31,596 nucleotides of DNA, taken from assembly GCF_001039355.2 (NCBI RefSeq), contig NW_019773952.1, positions 1-31,596 of the forward strand, written 5' to 3'. The position numbers and the translations under genes are program-made. Under the pieces are notes generated by a model. It saw only the letters and a list, made by a program, of their open reading frames with translations. It ran no database searches and was not told the DNA's origin. Origin of the DNA: Lingula anatina. Its lineage: Eukaryota; Brachiopoda; Lingulata; Lingulida; Lingulidae. Below, in pieces: positions 1 through 9,252 of the stretch. How positions within the stretch are numbered: position 1 is the stretch's first letter; each line of letters opens with the position of its first letter.

Positions 1-1112
1 ATTTTCTTTTTGCATACCCTTTACCAAAGCATATATTATACAGTCTTATAAACTCAATAGACTTCAATGGGAATAAGTTTTTATATAGTCTAGGGCTTGG
101 TCAGGGAGGGCCCCACCGGACCTCCCCCAATGTGCCCATTTTGCACAGTTAAGTTCAAATGTTATTCTGGTCATCTCCGACATCTGGGATAATGTCTTCT
201 CCAATAGGGTCCCTAAAATTCCAACGTTAAACCCATCGCTTTGCCCCCGTAACCCTTTTATTTTCCCAAAAGTTTGAAGATGACTTTAGCCCATGCCCCC
301 TTTTCAAAAGGGGAACAAAAACACAGCGCAGACCGCAAGTGCCATACACTTAAAACTAGAAAATGTCTTATAGATTGCACCACGTTTAACAAATTTTTCT
401 TTGCAGTGGATGGTCAAATAAATTTCATGAAAGGTTTGGAAAAGATAAATGTATGGTGAATTAAATCTAAAATAAAATAAGATTATATCGACCAATAAAT
501 GTATAAAAAATATAAGAATCGGTCGTTTTTTTTTTTCGTTTTCTTTTCTTTTTTTCTGTTTTTTGAGAGCTGAGCAAACTAAAGACAATATATCAATCGA
601 CCTTAGAAATCGGATTTATGTTTGATACTGCACAGGAACAAAAACTACTAAAACTGATTCATCATCATTGGGTACCATCCACTCTCAGCAGGTTGGGCCA
701 GCGCTGTCATGGTTCGCCATGCCTCACGATGTTGTGCCATTCGTAAACTTTCACTATAGTTTTGATTGGTCCATGCGGTTCTTGATCTTCCTTTCCCACG
801 TTTCCCATTAAACTTTCCTTCCAAAAGCAACCACTGCAAATTATTTCTTCTTGTGATGTGACCAAAATAAGTTAATTTTCTTCTCTTGAAAGCGTTCAAT
901 AATGATTTTTTTTATTTTTAGATTATTTAGCACTTCCTCATTACATTTGTGTTCTACTCCCTTCAAAAGTCAGAAGTCAATTATTGCTTGGAATAAAAAT
1001 GAATAAACGGCATGTGGACATAAAGCTTAACGACTTTTCGTCTGATAACATAGGTGTACATTTATGTCACACTCATGTAAAATAACGTCATTTTAGGACA
1101 AGAGTGGCCACA
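1..1112. repeat. 5' flank of gene A, copy 1 of a segmental duplication
   Basis: Positions 1-1112 match about 16840-18101 along nearly their whole length, with the same order of landmarks: the GGTCAGGGAGGGCCCCACC word, the LINE fragment, and the sequence before the start codon. The match continues into exons 1 and 2. Apart from the LINE fragment no coding sequence was recognised. The promoter should lie here, but no clear core element could be assigned. Confidence 0.7.
648..899 (-). mobile_element. LINE (non-LTR retrotransposon) reverse-transcriptase C-terminal fragment
   Basis: On the minus strand an 83-codon frame reads RKLTYFGHITRR, then LLEGKFNGKRGKGRSRTAW and later EAWRTMTALA. This matches the conserved tail found after the reverse-transcriptase domain of many animal LINEs (…FGH…G…GKRGRGR…W…R…WR). 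No polymerase core remains. It is a dead fragment, duplicated with the gene 5' flank at about 17630-17900. Confidence 0.7.
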
Positions 1113-1188
1113 ATGAAGGAATTGTTACAACTGTGTGTATTTTTCTGTATATACAGTTTGGTCATTGACCTTCGTGGAACTGACGCAG
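1113..1188 (+). CDS. Gene A exon 1: signal peptide
   Basis: The ATG at 1113 opens 25 codons (MKELLQ...RGTDA) with a hydrophobic core FFCIYSLVI, followed by a GTAAAG donor in phase 1. The near-identical exon of gene C at 18102 supports this start. The CAG-like context about 20 nt upstream (TTTTAG|GACAAGAGTGG) is shared by both copies and may be an acceptor for an untranslated leader exon. Confidence 0.75.
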
Positions 1189-4100
1189 GTAAAGTTGTTT
1201 CTGGTCACACTTATAGTAGTTAACATCGATAAAAAGAGGATAGTCATTTATGTATATATAAAATGATTTAACTGCAAATAAAATCATTTGCAAAATTATG
1301 AATGTCTTTTGTAGAAAACCAAATATATTTGTATGCACTCTCGTAAGTTGGTTATATAATTTTTGAATTAGAAAAACGAGATAACTATTTATAAATGAGA
1401 CACCTGTTTATGCAAAGAATAAGTGTTTTGACCACTTGCGTATTTCGTACTGTAGGATGTGTCGTGCCAGACGTTCCACATTCAAGTCGATCTTCAACTG
1501 ATGCCCGTGTTAACAGTCACCAAAGTGTTACCTACACGTGTGTTACTCCTCCATATATCCATATATACGGTTCTCTTACAATCACGTGTTCTGACAGAGA
1601 GGACGTTTTTGATAAAGAACCGCCAGTATGTGGAAGTGAGTATTTCTGTCTCTGTGGATTACTTTCGTCGCTAGTAATTTCCATCTAAAACCACTTTGTA
1701 TGACCGTTTTAAATGGAATATCACCATTTTTTATCATCCAGTTACTATGTCGAACTAGGGAGAGATTGACCAGCATCCGGGCTATACTGACCACAAGGAT
1801 GCAAATTCGAATTTCTATACGGTTGTATTGAACTTGAAATAAACATTATCTTAAAGTGGTAAAAACTGTTCATTTTTGCGGGAAAAGTAACGTAGAACGG
1901 ATTTTTTCTGGGATAAACGACCGTTTTCCGTACTAGCCAATGGTTAAGACATACGTTCCGACATCCAGAATTGTTTGTTGTTTTTATTTTAAGTGCTTTT
2001 TTTTGTAAAACTTTCTAAAGAGATTATTACGGAGGGTAGCCACATATAAAAGTCCAAGTGGTCCGATGTCAAGCACAGATTTCAGAATAATTCCATGCTA
2101 AGAGTTTTATGTATGATGTACACCCCGGATTCACTATTGCACATGTAAGTACGGCCATTTCATGCAGAGTATCATTTCTGAAGCATTTCATTTCAGTACC
2201 AGAGTACGTGTTGTATGTGTACGAGAAAAGGTCCGTCAGTGGAGGCACGCCGAAGATTTTTTTGTCACTTTCCCGCTGTTTACAGGCCTGTAAAGATGAC
2301 CCAACATGTGAGGCAGTGGACTGGGATGGAAAGTTGTGCTGGTTCCATGACAGTTCTACGTCGTGCAATAGATCAAGATTTGTAACCAATGTTTGTCACT
2401 ATCAAATGAAACAATGTCCTGGTAAGATGCAAATCGTGACGATTTTTCATGTCAAAGTTTGTTCACGTATCATATTTTTGTTTGTGTTTAAATCATTGTG
2501 GATGGTTACCAGATGGTATTAATTAGTAAAATTAGACACAATTTCCAAACCTGAAAGGTATTATTACTAGCACTTGCAGTGCCGTGGCTGTGGTGTGTCA
2601 CAGCACCTTTCAGAAACTATTTACCTCAAATAATGCATCAACAATATAGCCAACGGCACGATTTCTTCACCATTAGGTTATCCCGCCTACAACTGCCCGG
2701 CCTGTTCTATAGGCGGAACGTGTGTGAGACCATACACCTCGGAAACACAGGTGTCTACAGAGGAGTGTGTGTGTAACCTGGGACGTACCGGTGACCAGTG
2801 TTCTGATTGTAAGTGGACCATGTTTTCCATTGTTATTTGTAACCCCCGTATAATTTAGATAAATGTTCAAGCGCCATTGACCGTCATGGGGACGATGCAG
2901 AGGGATATATGGAGATGGAAAGCGGTTCCAGCAAGACGCCTCCCACCACATAAAATGTCTCCCTAGCCTGGCTGAAAGAGGGATTTCAGGTAAGACTGAT
3001 CAGCAGGAGGTGTGACGTTGAGTTGGCACCGCATTCGCTATTCACCGGACTTGAACTTAAACCACTTTATTCATGATACTATAAGAAGTGATCAACAGAC
3101 ATGTACAAAAACACATTAAGACACTTATACTAGATGTTTCAAATTGAGCGCCGTACTTTTACACACAATGTTTATGGAGAACATCAGATTTAAGTCGCTT
3201 TGGGAAGCTAAGTGGTCAGATTTTCTTCATCGTTGCGATTGATTTTCTTTAGACGTGAAATGCAATGCCCAAACCTTTCCCAATACGGCTCCCTCGCCAG
3301 CAACAGGTTACAGATTTGGAAGCAATATTACCTTTACCTGCAACAGTAAGTCTGGTATCAAGAACACATCAAAATAGAAAACTGAGGAAAGATTTAAAAT
3401 CATATTTTAATCGTCGGTTTGCTACATGTTCACCTAACGATTATACCCTCGTAATATTTATGTGTACAATTCCTGCTGCTATTATCGGGCATTTGATTAA
3501 CTTGAAAATATAAATATATTGAAAAGATTTGCCTGACTTCCAGGAACCTGTGAAATACTTCCTGTAGTCGATCACCTGAGACAGGTAACAAAGCGTTCCG
3601 TTATATTTGAAGGACAAACTGTCACATATACGTGCAATACCGGCTTCCAATTCAACGGCACGTCCACGGTGATGATCCTTAATTGCCGGTCCGATGGTAC
3701 ATTTGACAAGAGTTTGCCTAGCTGTGTTCCTTCTGGTAAATTCAATTTTGGTTTGGTAGAAGAAGGTCCGTATGTGTACCGACAAAATATGACTTTTTCT
3801 TGCATTTTCACGTTACACTGAATAACGACAATGCACTTAAGAACTTTATTTTAAAATGGGAAGTTTCAACATTTTTATCGCCATGGTACACTTCATCTTA
3901 AACCACTCATAAAAATTACAATATTTGATATATTATCTTCGTTCAATATTCCTTTTTTCCTTTTTATATTATTTTAAACATCACAATCCACCGGTTTGTA
4001 TCTCCATCAGGAGAGTGACTCAGATCCAGTAATGGATTATAATTTTACATGAACACACGTGAATAACTTAGTCATTAAGGAGAGTGATAAAATTTCTATG

Positions 4101-6375
4101 ATAATTGAACATTTTGGCTTTTACATATGAACATCATGAAACAAAACTTGGGAAGATGCAGAAACTGGGCGTTAAATGTCAGAAAAATTTTTGAAAGTAT
4201 TATGAAGCGAAATTTGAAATTGATAAGAATAATAAGGAAAACACCATTTAGGCAAACAAATAAAAATAATGTGGTCCACACACTTTTAATAAGAGAATAG
4301 ATAGTTTGTATAAATACAACAAAAGCCATTTAATGCCTTTCGTAAAGAAATAAGTTATTTCTTTTCAGTCATTCAAAGGAAAGAAGTCACGCCAGAAGCA
4401 TTGACAGGTAATGAGAGGAGAACGGTGATAAAACGTAAAAACTATTTATTGGGGCGTTAGCTTCCATTGGCTTAATATATTTCTCGGATTTGTTGTACAA
4501 TACTGTGCATCAGTAAAAAAAATCACAATACTCATTTTCATCTGAGGTAAGGGTAGTAGTGAATTTAGCATAGAGACTAATGTTGTCATTTATACCCGGT
4601 CTATTCCACCTATAAGTCACCTACCAAGTATACTTTAATTATATTAGAAACAATCACTAAATGAGGAAAATTTTAAATATTTGACAACTAAGGAAATCTA
4701 TGATCATGTACAATCACCATACAACATGTTTATGGGTGAATAAAGTTTCAATAAAGTCATCACAGCTCAGTTTTTATGGCTATCTATTAGTCTAAATCCC
4801 TTGACGCTGAACACCACAAAATGATATTTAAGAGCTAATTTCTATACAAAAGTATATAACCATATCGGAACAAGGACTTTTTCAGGTTATTGTCCATTTG
4901 AAATTTCGAATTTTAGTGTCCACATACATTATCGTTGGTAAAAACGGATTTTCGCTGTAAGCAAACTTTGAACAGAATTAAATAGGTTTACATAAGTTTA
5001 CCAGAAAGTGCTTCTCAGCTGAACTTAACATTATGAAGAGCATTTATTTCTGAAAAATAATGTGGTCCACACACCTTTAATAAGAGAATAGATAGTTTGT
5101 ATAAATACAACAAAAGCCATTAAATGCCTTTCGTAAAAATTAAGTTATTTCTTTTCAGTCATCCAAAGGAAAGAAGTCACGCCAGAAGCATTGACAGGTA
5201 CTGAGAGGAGAACGGTGATAAAACGTAAAATCAAATTATATGTGTTCAGTAAAAGAGGAAAGAGAAAGGTGCTTGCATGAATGAATCACAAAGCAATTGA
5301 CTGGATGGGAAAGATGTAATATGTAACCTTTTATTGGTCATATAATATTTAATGAAATCAAACAGATATGTCTATAAACCTATCTCTACTGTAAAATTAA
5401 ATATCTTTAATGTTTGAAAGAACAAGTACCTGTGGCTGTCGCCATCAGCGGCTGGATAGCAACAGCATTGGTGCTGGTCTTGGTGGGAGTCATTGTGGTT
5501 GTCATAAGGTCAGTTAAACTGGGTTCCCATACCTAAATCGATCTAACAGGATCGATCCATCCCCAAGGTGTTTCTCGCTAAATTGCTTTCAGCTTAAAGC
5601 TGCTAAATGATAATTAATTACACCCTATCAGCTTCAGTAGGCGTAACAGACATCTAAACTACTTAAGCTGATTGCCATTAAGCGAGAATCTACTTGGAGA
5701 TAAATGGCAATAGATCGATCCACAGTCACTACGATAGGGTATGGGAATGGTTCCTTGGACGCAGTAATAGCTTTTTGACAGCTGGGTATTGCAAAGAGTC
5801 GTGTACTATCTAAAAATGGGATCTCAACGATATTATTGAAAATATTGCTTGGAATGTTAAAATAGGATTTTGTATTATACAAATAACAGTGTCAAACCAA
5901 AATTCTATAATATAGAGCTTAAAATATAAAGCTTAAATCGAAGTGCAAGGCATTTTTGCAATAATAAATAAACAGATTCTGTTTAAAAATGTCTAGAAAT
6001 TCATCTTAGCCAACGGTGATCTTATTTAAATATATGATGATGTTATGTTTTACAGCTTTTTCACGTTTTTGGGTAAAAATTATGAATTTTTATTGTTGAA
6101 TTTCATTTTAATTCTGTAGACGGAACCCTGTTTCTCAGCCTTTTGCTGACACAGATCACAGCGACACCTCAGAGTTACACCAAAACAGTTGGAGTCCGCC
6201 AGACAGTGTTGATAGGGAACACGAGTATATGTCGCTGGAGGCCAACGCTATGGCAACAGATGACAACGTGGTTGGATATGCTAACGTCAATGACAGCGCA
6301 TATACTGATCTTGGCATGCCAGCAAACGACAGTAATCAACAACAACCAACAGCCGCTGGTATACATCAGGACTAG
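1113..6375 (+). CDS. Receptor gene A (multi-exon): SP-CCP-PAN-EGF-half CCP-CCP-TM-tyrosine tail
   Basis: This is the gene-level entry. The exons are 1113-1188, 1456-1635, 2197-2421, 2677-2808, 3253-3345, 3544-3735, 4369-4407, 5159-5197, 5421-5508 and 6120-6375. Joined in frame they give about 439 residues, or about 426 if only one of the two 39-nt exons is used. The product would be a type I membrane protein with an ectodomain of CCP, PAN/apple, EGF-like, a truncated CCP and a CCP. A single helix and an 85-residue tyrosine-motif tail follow. All exon borders have GT/AG sites, and all are phase 1 until the TM/tail border (phase 2). Compared with gene C it has lost half of one CCP and two further CCPs. 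The ligand is unknown; the tail suggests phosphotyrosine signalling (inference). It could be a degenerate copy, but every lesion leaves an open splice path. Confidence 0.72.
1456..1635 (+). CDS. Gene A exon 2: CCP/sushi domain 1
   Basis: This 180-nt exon is phase 1 to phase 1, with acceptor CTGTAG and donor GTGAGT. It encodes four cysteines in sushi order: CVVP, YTC, ITC and VCG. The tryptophan usual between Cys3 and Cys4 of a CCP is absent and a phenylalanine (DVFD) stands in the same stretch. It pairs with the exon at 18440 in gene C, where the last cysteine is replaced by tyrosine. Confidence 0.75.
2197..2421 (+). CDS. Gene A exon 3: PAN/apple domain
   Basis: This 225-nt phase 1-1 exon encodes SRCLQAC...TCEAVDWDG...CWFHDS...SC...QCP, the cysteine/aromatic pattern of a PAN/apple domain. 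Such domains bind protein or carbohydrate. Counterparts are at 13346-13567 (gene B) and 19733-19954 (gene C). Copy A has an extra cysteine (NVCHYQ) where B and C have L or R, and one more codon near KLCW. Confidence 0.75.
2677..2808 (+). CDS. Gene A exon 4: EGF-like domain
   Basis: This 132-nt phase 1-1 exon encodes six cysteines (YNCPAC, GGTC, EECVCNLG, GDQC). The CxC...GxxGxxC ending is typical of an EGF fold. Copies B and C read YNCSC instead of YNCPAC, so A has one extra residue in the first loop. The donor is GTAAGT. Confidence 0.75.
2859..2953 (+). other. Possible alternative terminal exon with YMEM motif (gene A)
   Basis: An acceptor-like TAATTTAG precedes an open stretch that, read in phase 1 after the EGF exon, gives about 31 residues. 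It is acidic, includes EGYMEMESG, and ends at a TAA at 2951. It has no counterpart at the matching place in B or C. It could be an alternative last exon making a short, soluble form, a relic of a cytoplasmic tail, or chance. The upstream pyrimidine tract is weak. Confidence 0.25.
3253..3345 (+). CDS. Gene A exon 5: half CCP domain (internal deletion)
   Basis: This 93-nt phase 1-1 exon matches the 189-nt single-CCP exon of genes B and C up to TFTCN. It then jumps to the conserved exon end CA|GTAAGTCTG. It keeps only the first two of four cysteines. The donor is intact, so the exon can still be spliced in frame. Confidence 0.65.
3544..3735 (+). CDS. Gene A exon 6: single CCP left from a triple-CCP exon
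   Basis: This matches the first third of the 558-nt triple-CCP exon of B and C, with four cysteines from TCEIL to PSCVPS. After VPS the sequence TCTG|GTAAAT forms a phase 1 donor. Reading through instead enters a remnant of the second CCP and stops at a TGA near 3818. The use of 3735 as exon end is inferred from frame and splice signal. Confidence 0.6.
4262..4440. repeat. Direct repeat containing the 39-nt exon, copy 1
   Basis: About 175 bp beginning AATAATGTGGTCCACACAC and ending GGTGATAAAACGTAAAA recurs at 5054-5230 with few differences. It includes the branch/acceptor region, the 39-nt exon and the donor. Confidence 0.8.
4369..4407 (+). CDS. Gene A 39-nt exon, copy 1
   Basis: A TTTCTTTTCAG acceptor and a G|GTAATG donor bracket 39 nt in phase 1-1 encoding VIQRKEVTPEALT-like residues, a short stalk. 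The exon lies in a direct repeat of about 175 bp (4262-4440) that recurs at 5054-5230. Copy 2 is nearly identical, so the two could be used together or as alternatives. Confidence 0.5.
4442..5046. repeat. Copy of gene A 3' flank lodged in its own intron
   Basis: The sequence resembles 7070-7200 (GCTTCCATT...TTCGGATTTGTTGTAC) followed by 8360-8605 (ATTAGAAACAATCACT...GATCATGTACAATCACC...TTTCAATAAAGTCATCACAGCTCAG). It also resembles the 3' flank of gene C at about 23380-23465. It includes AATAAA-type polyadenylation words near 4738-4755, which might cause early transcript ending. Confidence 0.6.
5054..5230. repeat. Direct repeat containing the 39-nt exon, copy 2
   Basis: This is the partner of 4262-4440. 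It is preceded by a copy of downstream 3'-flank sequence (4442-5046), so the repeat borders a larger tandem duplication. Confidence 0.8.
5159..5197 (+). CDS. Gene A 39-nt exon, copy 2
   Basis: This is the second copy of the exon at 4369. One coding difference (ATT to ATC) is silent. It splices in phase 1 to the transmembrane exon at 5421. Confidence 0.5.
5421..5508 (+). CDS. Gene A transmembrane exon
   Basis: This exon enters in phase 1 and leaves in phase 2. It encodes EQVPVAVAISGW followed by about 20 hydrophobic residues (IATALVLVLVGVIVVVI) and then arginines. It shares no evident sequence with the transmembrane exon of B and C (VLPEAGTQ...), so the helix and stalk come from a different source. 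Confidence 0.7.
5519..5756. mobile_element. Foldback MITE copy in gene A intron
   Basis: This copy shares the ends CCCATACCTAAATCGATCTA and TATGGGAATGG, and the core AGCTTCAGTAGGCGT...CAGACATCTAAAC, with the 24744 element. The inner palindrome is partly decayed. It starts about 10 nt after the donor of the transmembrane exon. Confidence 0.55.
6120..6375 (+). CDS. Gene A last exon: cytoplasmic tail with tyrosine motifs
   Basis: Acceptor TTCTGTAG at 6118-6119 joins in phase 2 to give RRNPVSQ, and the frame runs to a TAG at 6373. The tail carries EYMSL, GYANV and AYTDL with 13 and 4 residues between the motifs. It ends QQQPTAAGIHQD. It is clearly homologous to the tail of gene C but has one copy of the module instead of two. 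Confidence 0.75.
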
Positions 6376-7194
6376 GCTTAATTTATACAAGCTCCTGTGC
6401 GGAATGATAAGGGACTAAACTGCAACACATCATACATAATTAACTGTGAAATTCACGGCATAACACAGCTTTCAGAGGGTCCCCGTGGCGCAGGAACAAG
6501 TGTCATGCACCAGAGAGTCCACTGACCTATATATTATATATATTTTATATATATACCTATATATTATTATGAAGGGTGAATTCTCTTTTACGCGGACCCT
6601 CAGTTTCATCACAGGGTTACAAGTGGGAAAACAAACATTGCTCTTAAGTATTATTCTTACATTTTGGCAGACGACTTACTTGCGGAAGCATTTTCATTTG
6701 ATAATGTTTCCACCGTTGGGTCCATTTTAACAAATCCAAATATTTTGGGTTAAATCGAGTTGTGCCGTTACGTTAATGTTGAATTTAAAATGTTTTTCAA
6801 TGAATTTCAATCTTCAAAAGCGCAGGAATGTAAATTTTATGACTGTCTGAGTGAGTAAAGCAGATGATAGAAAATTTGTTATAGAGGCAAACTTCAAATT
6901 GTATCTCATTAGTCTTAGAAATGTATTCTTCCACTAACAGTCAAATTGCACTCACGTAACATAAAAGTTTCACGTTTTGCATTATAATTTTTTGTAAGAA
7001 AATATGCCACTATATTTAAATTTATTAGTTATTTATAATGTTTTATGTTATTAACAGATCATGTTTTGCTTTAAGCTTCCATTAGGCATAACATATATTT
7101 CGGATTTGTTGTACTATACGGTGTATCAGTGAAAAATATCACAATGCTCTTTTCATCTGCAGTTATGGTAGTAGTGCATTTATCATAAAGACTA

Positions 7195-7426
7195 TGGATG
7201 CGAAGCCGATCATCATCCCCTTGGTGTGGGACTCGGGCCTGTTTGAGGGCCCCGAAAAATTTTTGGTGTTTTGGAGAGCAAACACTGTCCTTTGGTACGA
7301 TTTAGAACTTTGATTTAGCTAGTCATAATTCTAATATCAAGATAGGAATATTGGTGTTGTAATTTTTCAGAAACCGAAGAGGGGTCAGGACCCCCTTGAC
7401 CCCCCCCCCTAAATCCGCCACTGCTC
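7195..7426. mobile_element. Second copy of the hAT-like MITE (reverse orientation)
   Basis: The sequence from about 7195 to CTAAATCCGCCACTG at 7425 is the reverse complement of the 20423-20639 element. It shares the GGGGCCCCGAAAA-type core and the terminal CAGTGGCGGATTTAG. It lies in the 3' flank between genes A and B. Its target duplication was not clear. Confidence 0.6.
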
Positions 7427-7869
7427 AATATGCTCCTGTGGAGGCAGAGATGCGTTCATCTTACAACATAACTGATTACTTATTATTTCAAATGAAACAC
7501 TTTTATATTATAACAATGTAAACATGTTTTGTTTGAATAAATTTAATGTTAACGGACAAATGAAAAAATAACAAATGATGAAATACTTAATGCTCCGATC
7601 ATGTATATTTTTGTTTACTATTATTTACTTACATCGTGTATATCAGGAAAATGACTTAAAATTTTCAATTCAAATGAATGTCTGTTTTATCGGTCGTAGA
7701 CTTCATGTAGAGAACAGTCTGGGTACATCTGTCCACAATTCAGTTTTCCCATCCGTGTCTCAACTAAAGCATTGCTTAGCTCAACCACACCAAGAAAATA
7801 TAGGGGAGGGCGATTTTTCTATTCCACGTCTCAACTAAAGCATTGCACAGACATATACTCTCTCAACCA

Positions 7870-8095
7870 CTGTAAGATCGGGTCGCTGTAAACCTATCAC
7901 TAGCAGGATTGATCTAACCACAAAGGGACTCTTGCTTAATTGCATTCAGTTTAAGCGGCTTAAATGTCTGTCGCGCCCATTGAAGCTGCTAGGGCAGTAA
8001 TTAACTTTCGTACACGCTTAAACTGAATGCGATTTAGTGAGAGTCACCTGGGAGATAGAACGATCCTGCTAGTACGATTGGGAATGGTCCCTAAT
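7870..8095. mobile_element. Foldback MITE copy between genes A and B (degenerate)
   Basis: It contains GCATTCAGTTTAAGCGG...GCTTAAACTGAATGC arms, CCATTGAAGCTGC, and an end GATCCTGCTAGTACGATTGGGAATGG. These match the foldback family. The outer ends are diverged, so the limits are approximate. Confidence 0.5.
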
Positions 8096-8729
8096 TCAAA
8101 TTTTGTGGACGTAGCTAATGCGCACTTCATACTCCATGAGGACTCTCGCTGAACTGATAAGTTTCTTCTAAAATCTCAAAAACAGTTTGGTATTATTAAA
8201 TGGAATTACTTTTTAAATTTTGTTGACGTGTGGTGCAAAATAATTGCTACAAGACTGGTTTTGAAGTCTCAAAGTCCAAAGTTGATGTACATTTAAAAAA
8301 ATTAAATAGCAAAATTAAATTCAATTCAAATAAACTAACATATAAAAATATTTTTATTTTATTAGAAACAATCACTTAATGAGGATTTTTTTTACATATT
8401 TGACTCTTAAGGAAATCTATGATCATGTACAATCACCCTACAACATGTTTTAGGGTAAAGAAGTTTCAATAAAGTCATCACAGCTCAGTTTTCATTACTC
8501 TCTATAAGTCAAACTTTGGACACAGACCTAAATAGGTTTACACAAGTTTACCACAAAGCTTAATTTAACCAGCGCATAAATGCTTAGGGCATTACGAAGA
8601 ACATTTTGTATGGCGGAGCAATTATCCACATAACAGGCCCAGTTTTCTATCCCAACATACTAGTAAACATTGAGATAAACAGGTTCCCAAATATAAAACA
8701 TAAAGGACAGCAAATAGTCTGAAATGGAA

Positions 8730-9252
8730 TTACGCCGACGAATTATAAATGTCGTTTTCAACTGACTCAACACATGTATGGCCCATGTTGTCAATGTCTC
8801 CTGTTTCATAAATGTCGTTTTCAACAAACTCCACGTCATCTGCCTCATCAATAGATTGGGTATAGCCCCCATTTTGAAACTGCCCTGCAAGTTCATAGGT
8901 GCTACTACAATCCTGTCTTGAAACGAAAGATGTCTGGGTAGAAGGTTTGCTGACATATTCATACGCATCTTCTGGATAGCTTGCAGGGGTATTTTGTTTT
9001 TTCTTGCCTTTTTTGGTCTTTTTGGATTTGTCAGGCACAGCATATAGATCCTGTACATCAGAGGTCTGGTTTTTGTTATTAGAATTCTGTCTCATATTAT
9101 TTGACTGATCATACCGGTCTGCCATTGGACATTCTCCCTCGAGTTCGTACAGATTTGTGTCAATGTGAGTATTGGATGCTGTGTACATTGTTTTGCTGAG
9201 CTTTCCGTTGCTAGATACATCGATGTCTTCATTTGAGTTTGACATCTGTTTC
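8730..9252 (-). CDS. Gene B last exon: unique cytoplasmic tail
   Basis: After CCTTTCAG the frame continues as RKQMSNSNED to a stop at 8730, giving about 173 residues. Tyrosine sites include NLYELEG, DLYAVPD, DAYEYVSKP, STYELAG, NDIYETG and NDIYNSS. A lysine-rich segment (KKTKKGKKK) lies mid-tail. The end contains a short internal repeat (VEFVENDIY and VESVENDIY). Apart from RKQ at the start it is not evidently related to the A/C tail. The motifs suggest SH2-domain docking (inference). Confidence 0.75.

Larger units (their letters stand above)
6376..8729. other. Intergenic stretch between the convergent genes A and B
   Basis: No coding sequence was recognised. The content includes an AT dinucleotide-rich tract (about 6525-6570), gene 3'-flank sequence (7070-7200, 8360-8605), a hAT-like MITE, and a foldback MITE. 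A short inverted pair (GAGGGTCC near 6476, GGACCCTC near 6594) brackets a segment with no counterpart in gene C and may be another small insertion. Short open frames here have no recognisable domains. Confidence 0.6.

Noticed and set aside
274-459. 61-codon plus-strand frame near the left edge
   Set aside because: The matching sequence at about 17091-17290 does not keep the same frame, so it is not conserved as protein.
5634-5882. 82-codon minus-strand frame
   Set aside because: It lies across the foldback MITE and its edge; no similarity and no splice context.
6143-6418. 91-codon plus-strand frame over the gene A tail
   Set aside because: It is a shifted frame of the real tail exon, which reads EYMSL...AYTDL in the frame joined to the transmembrane exon.
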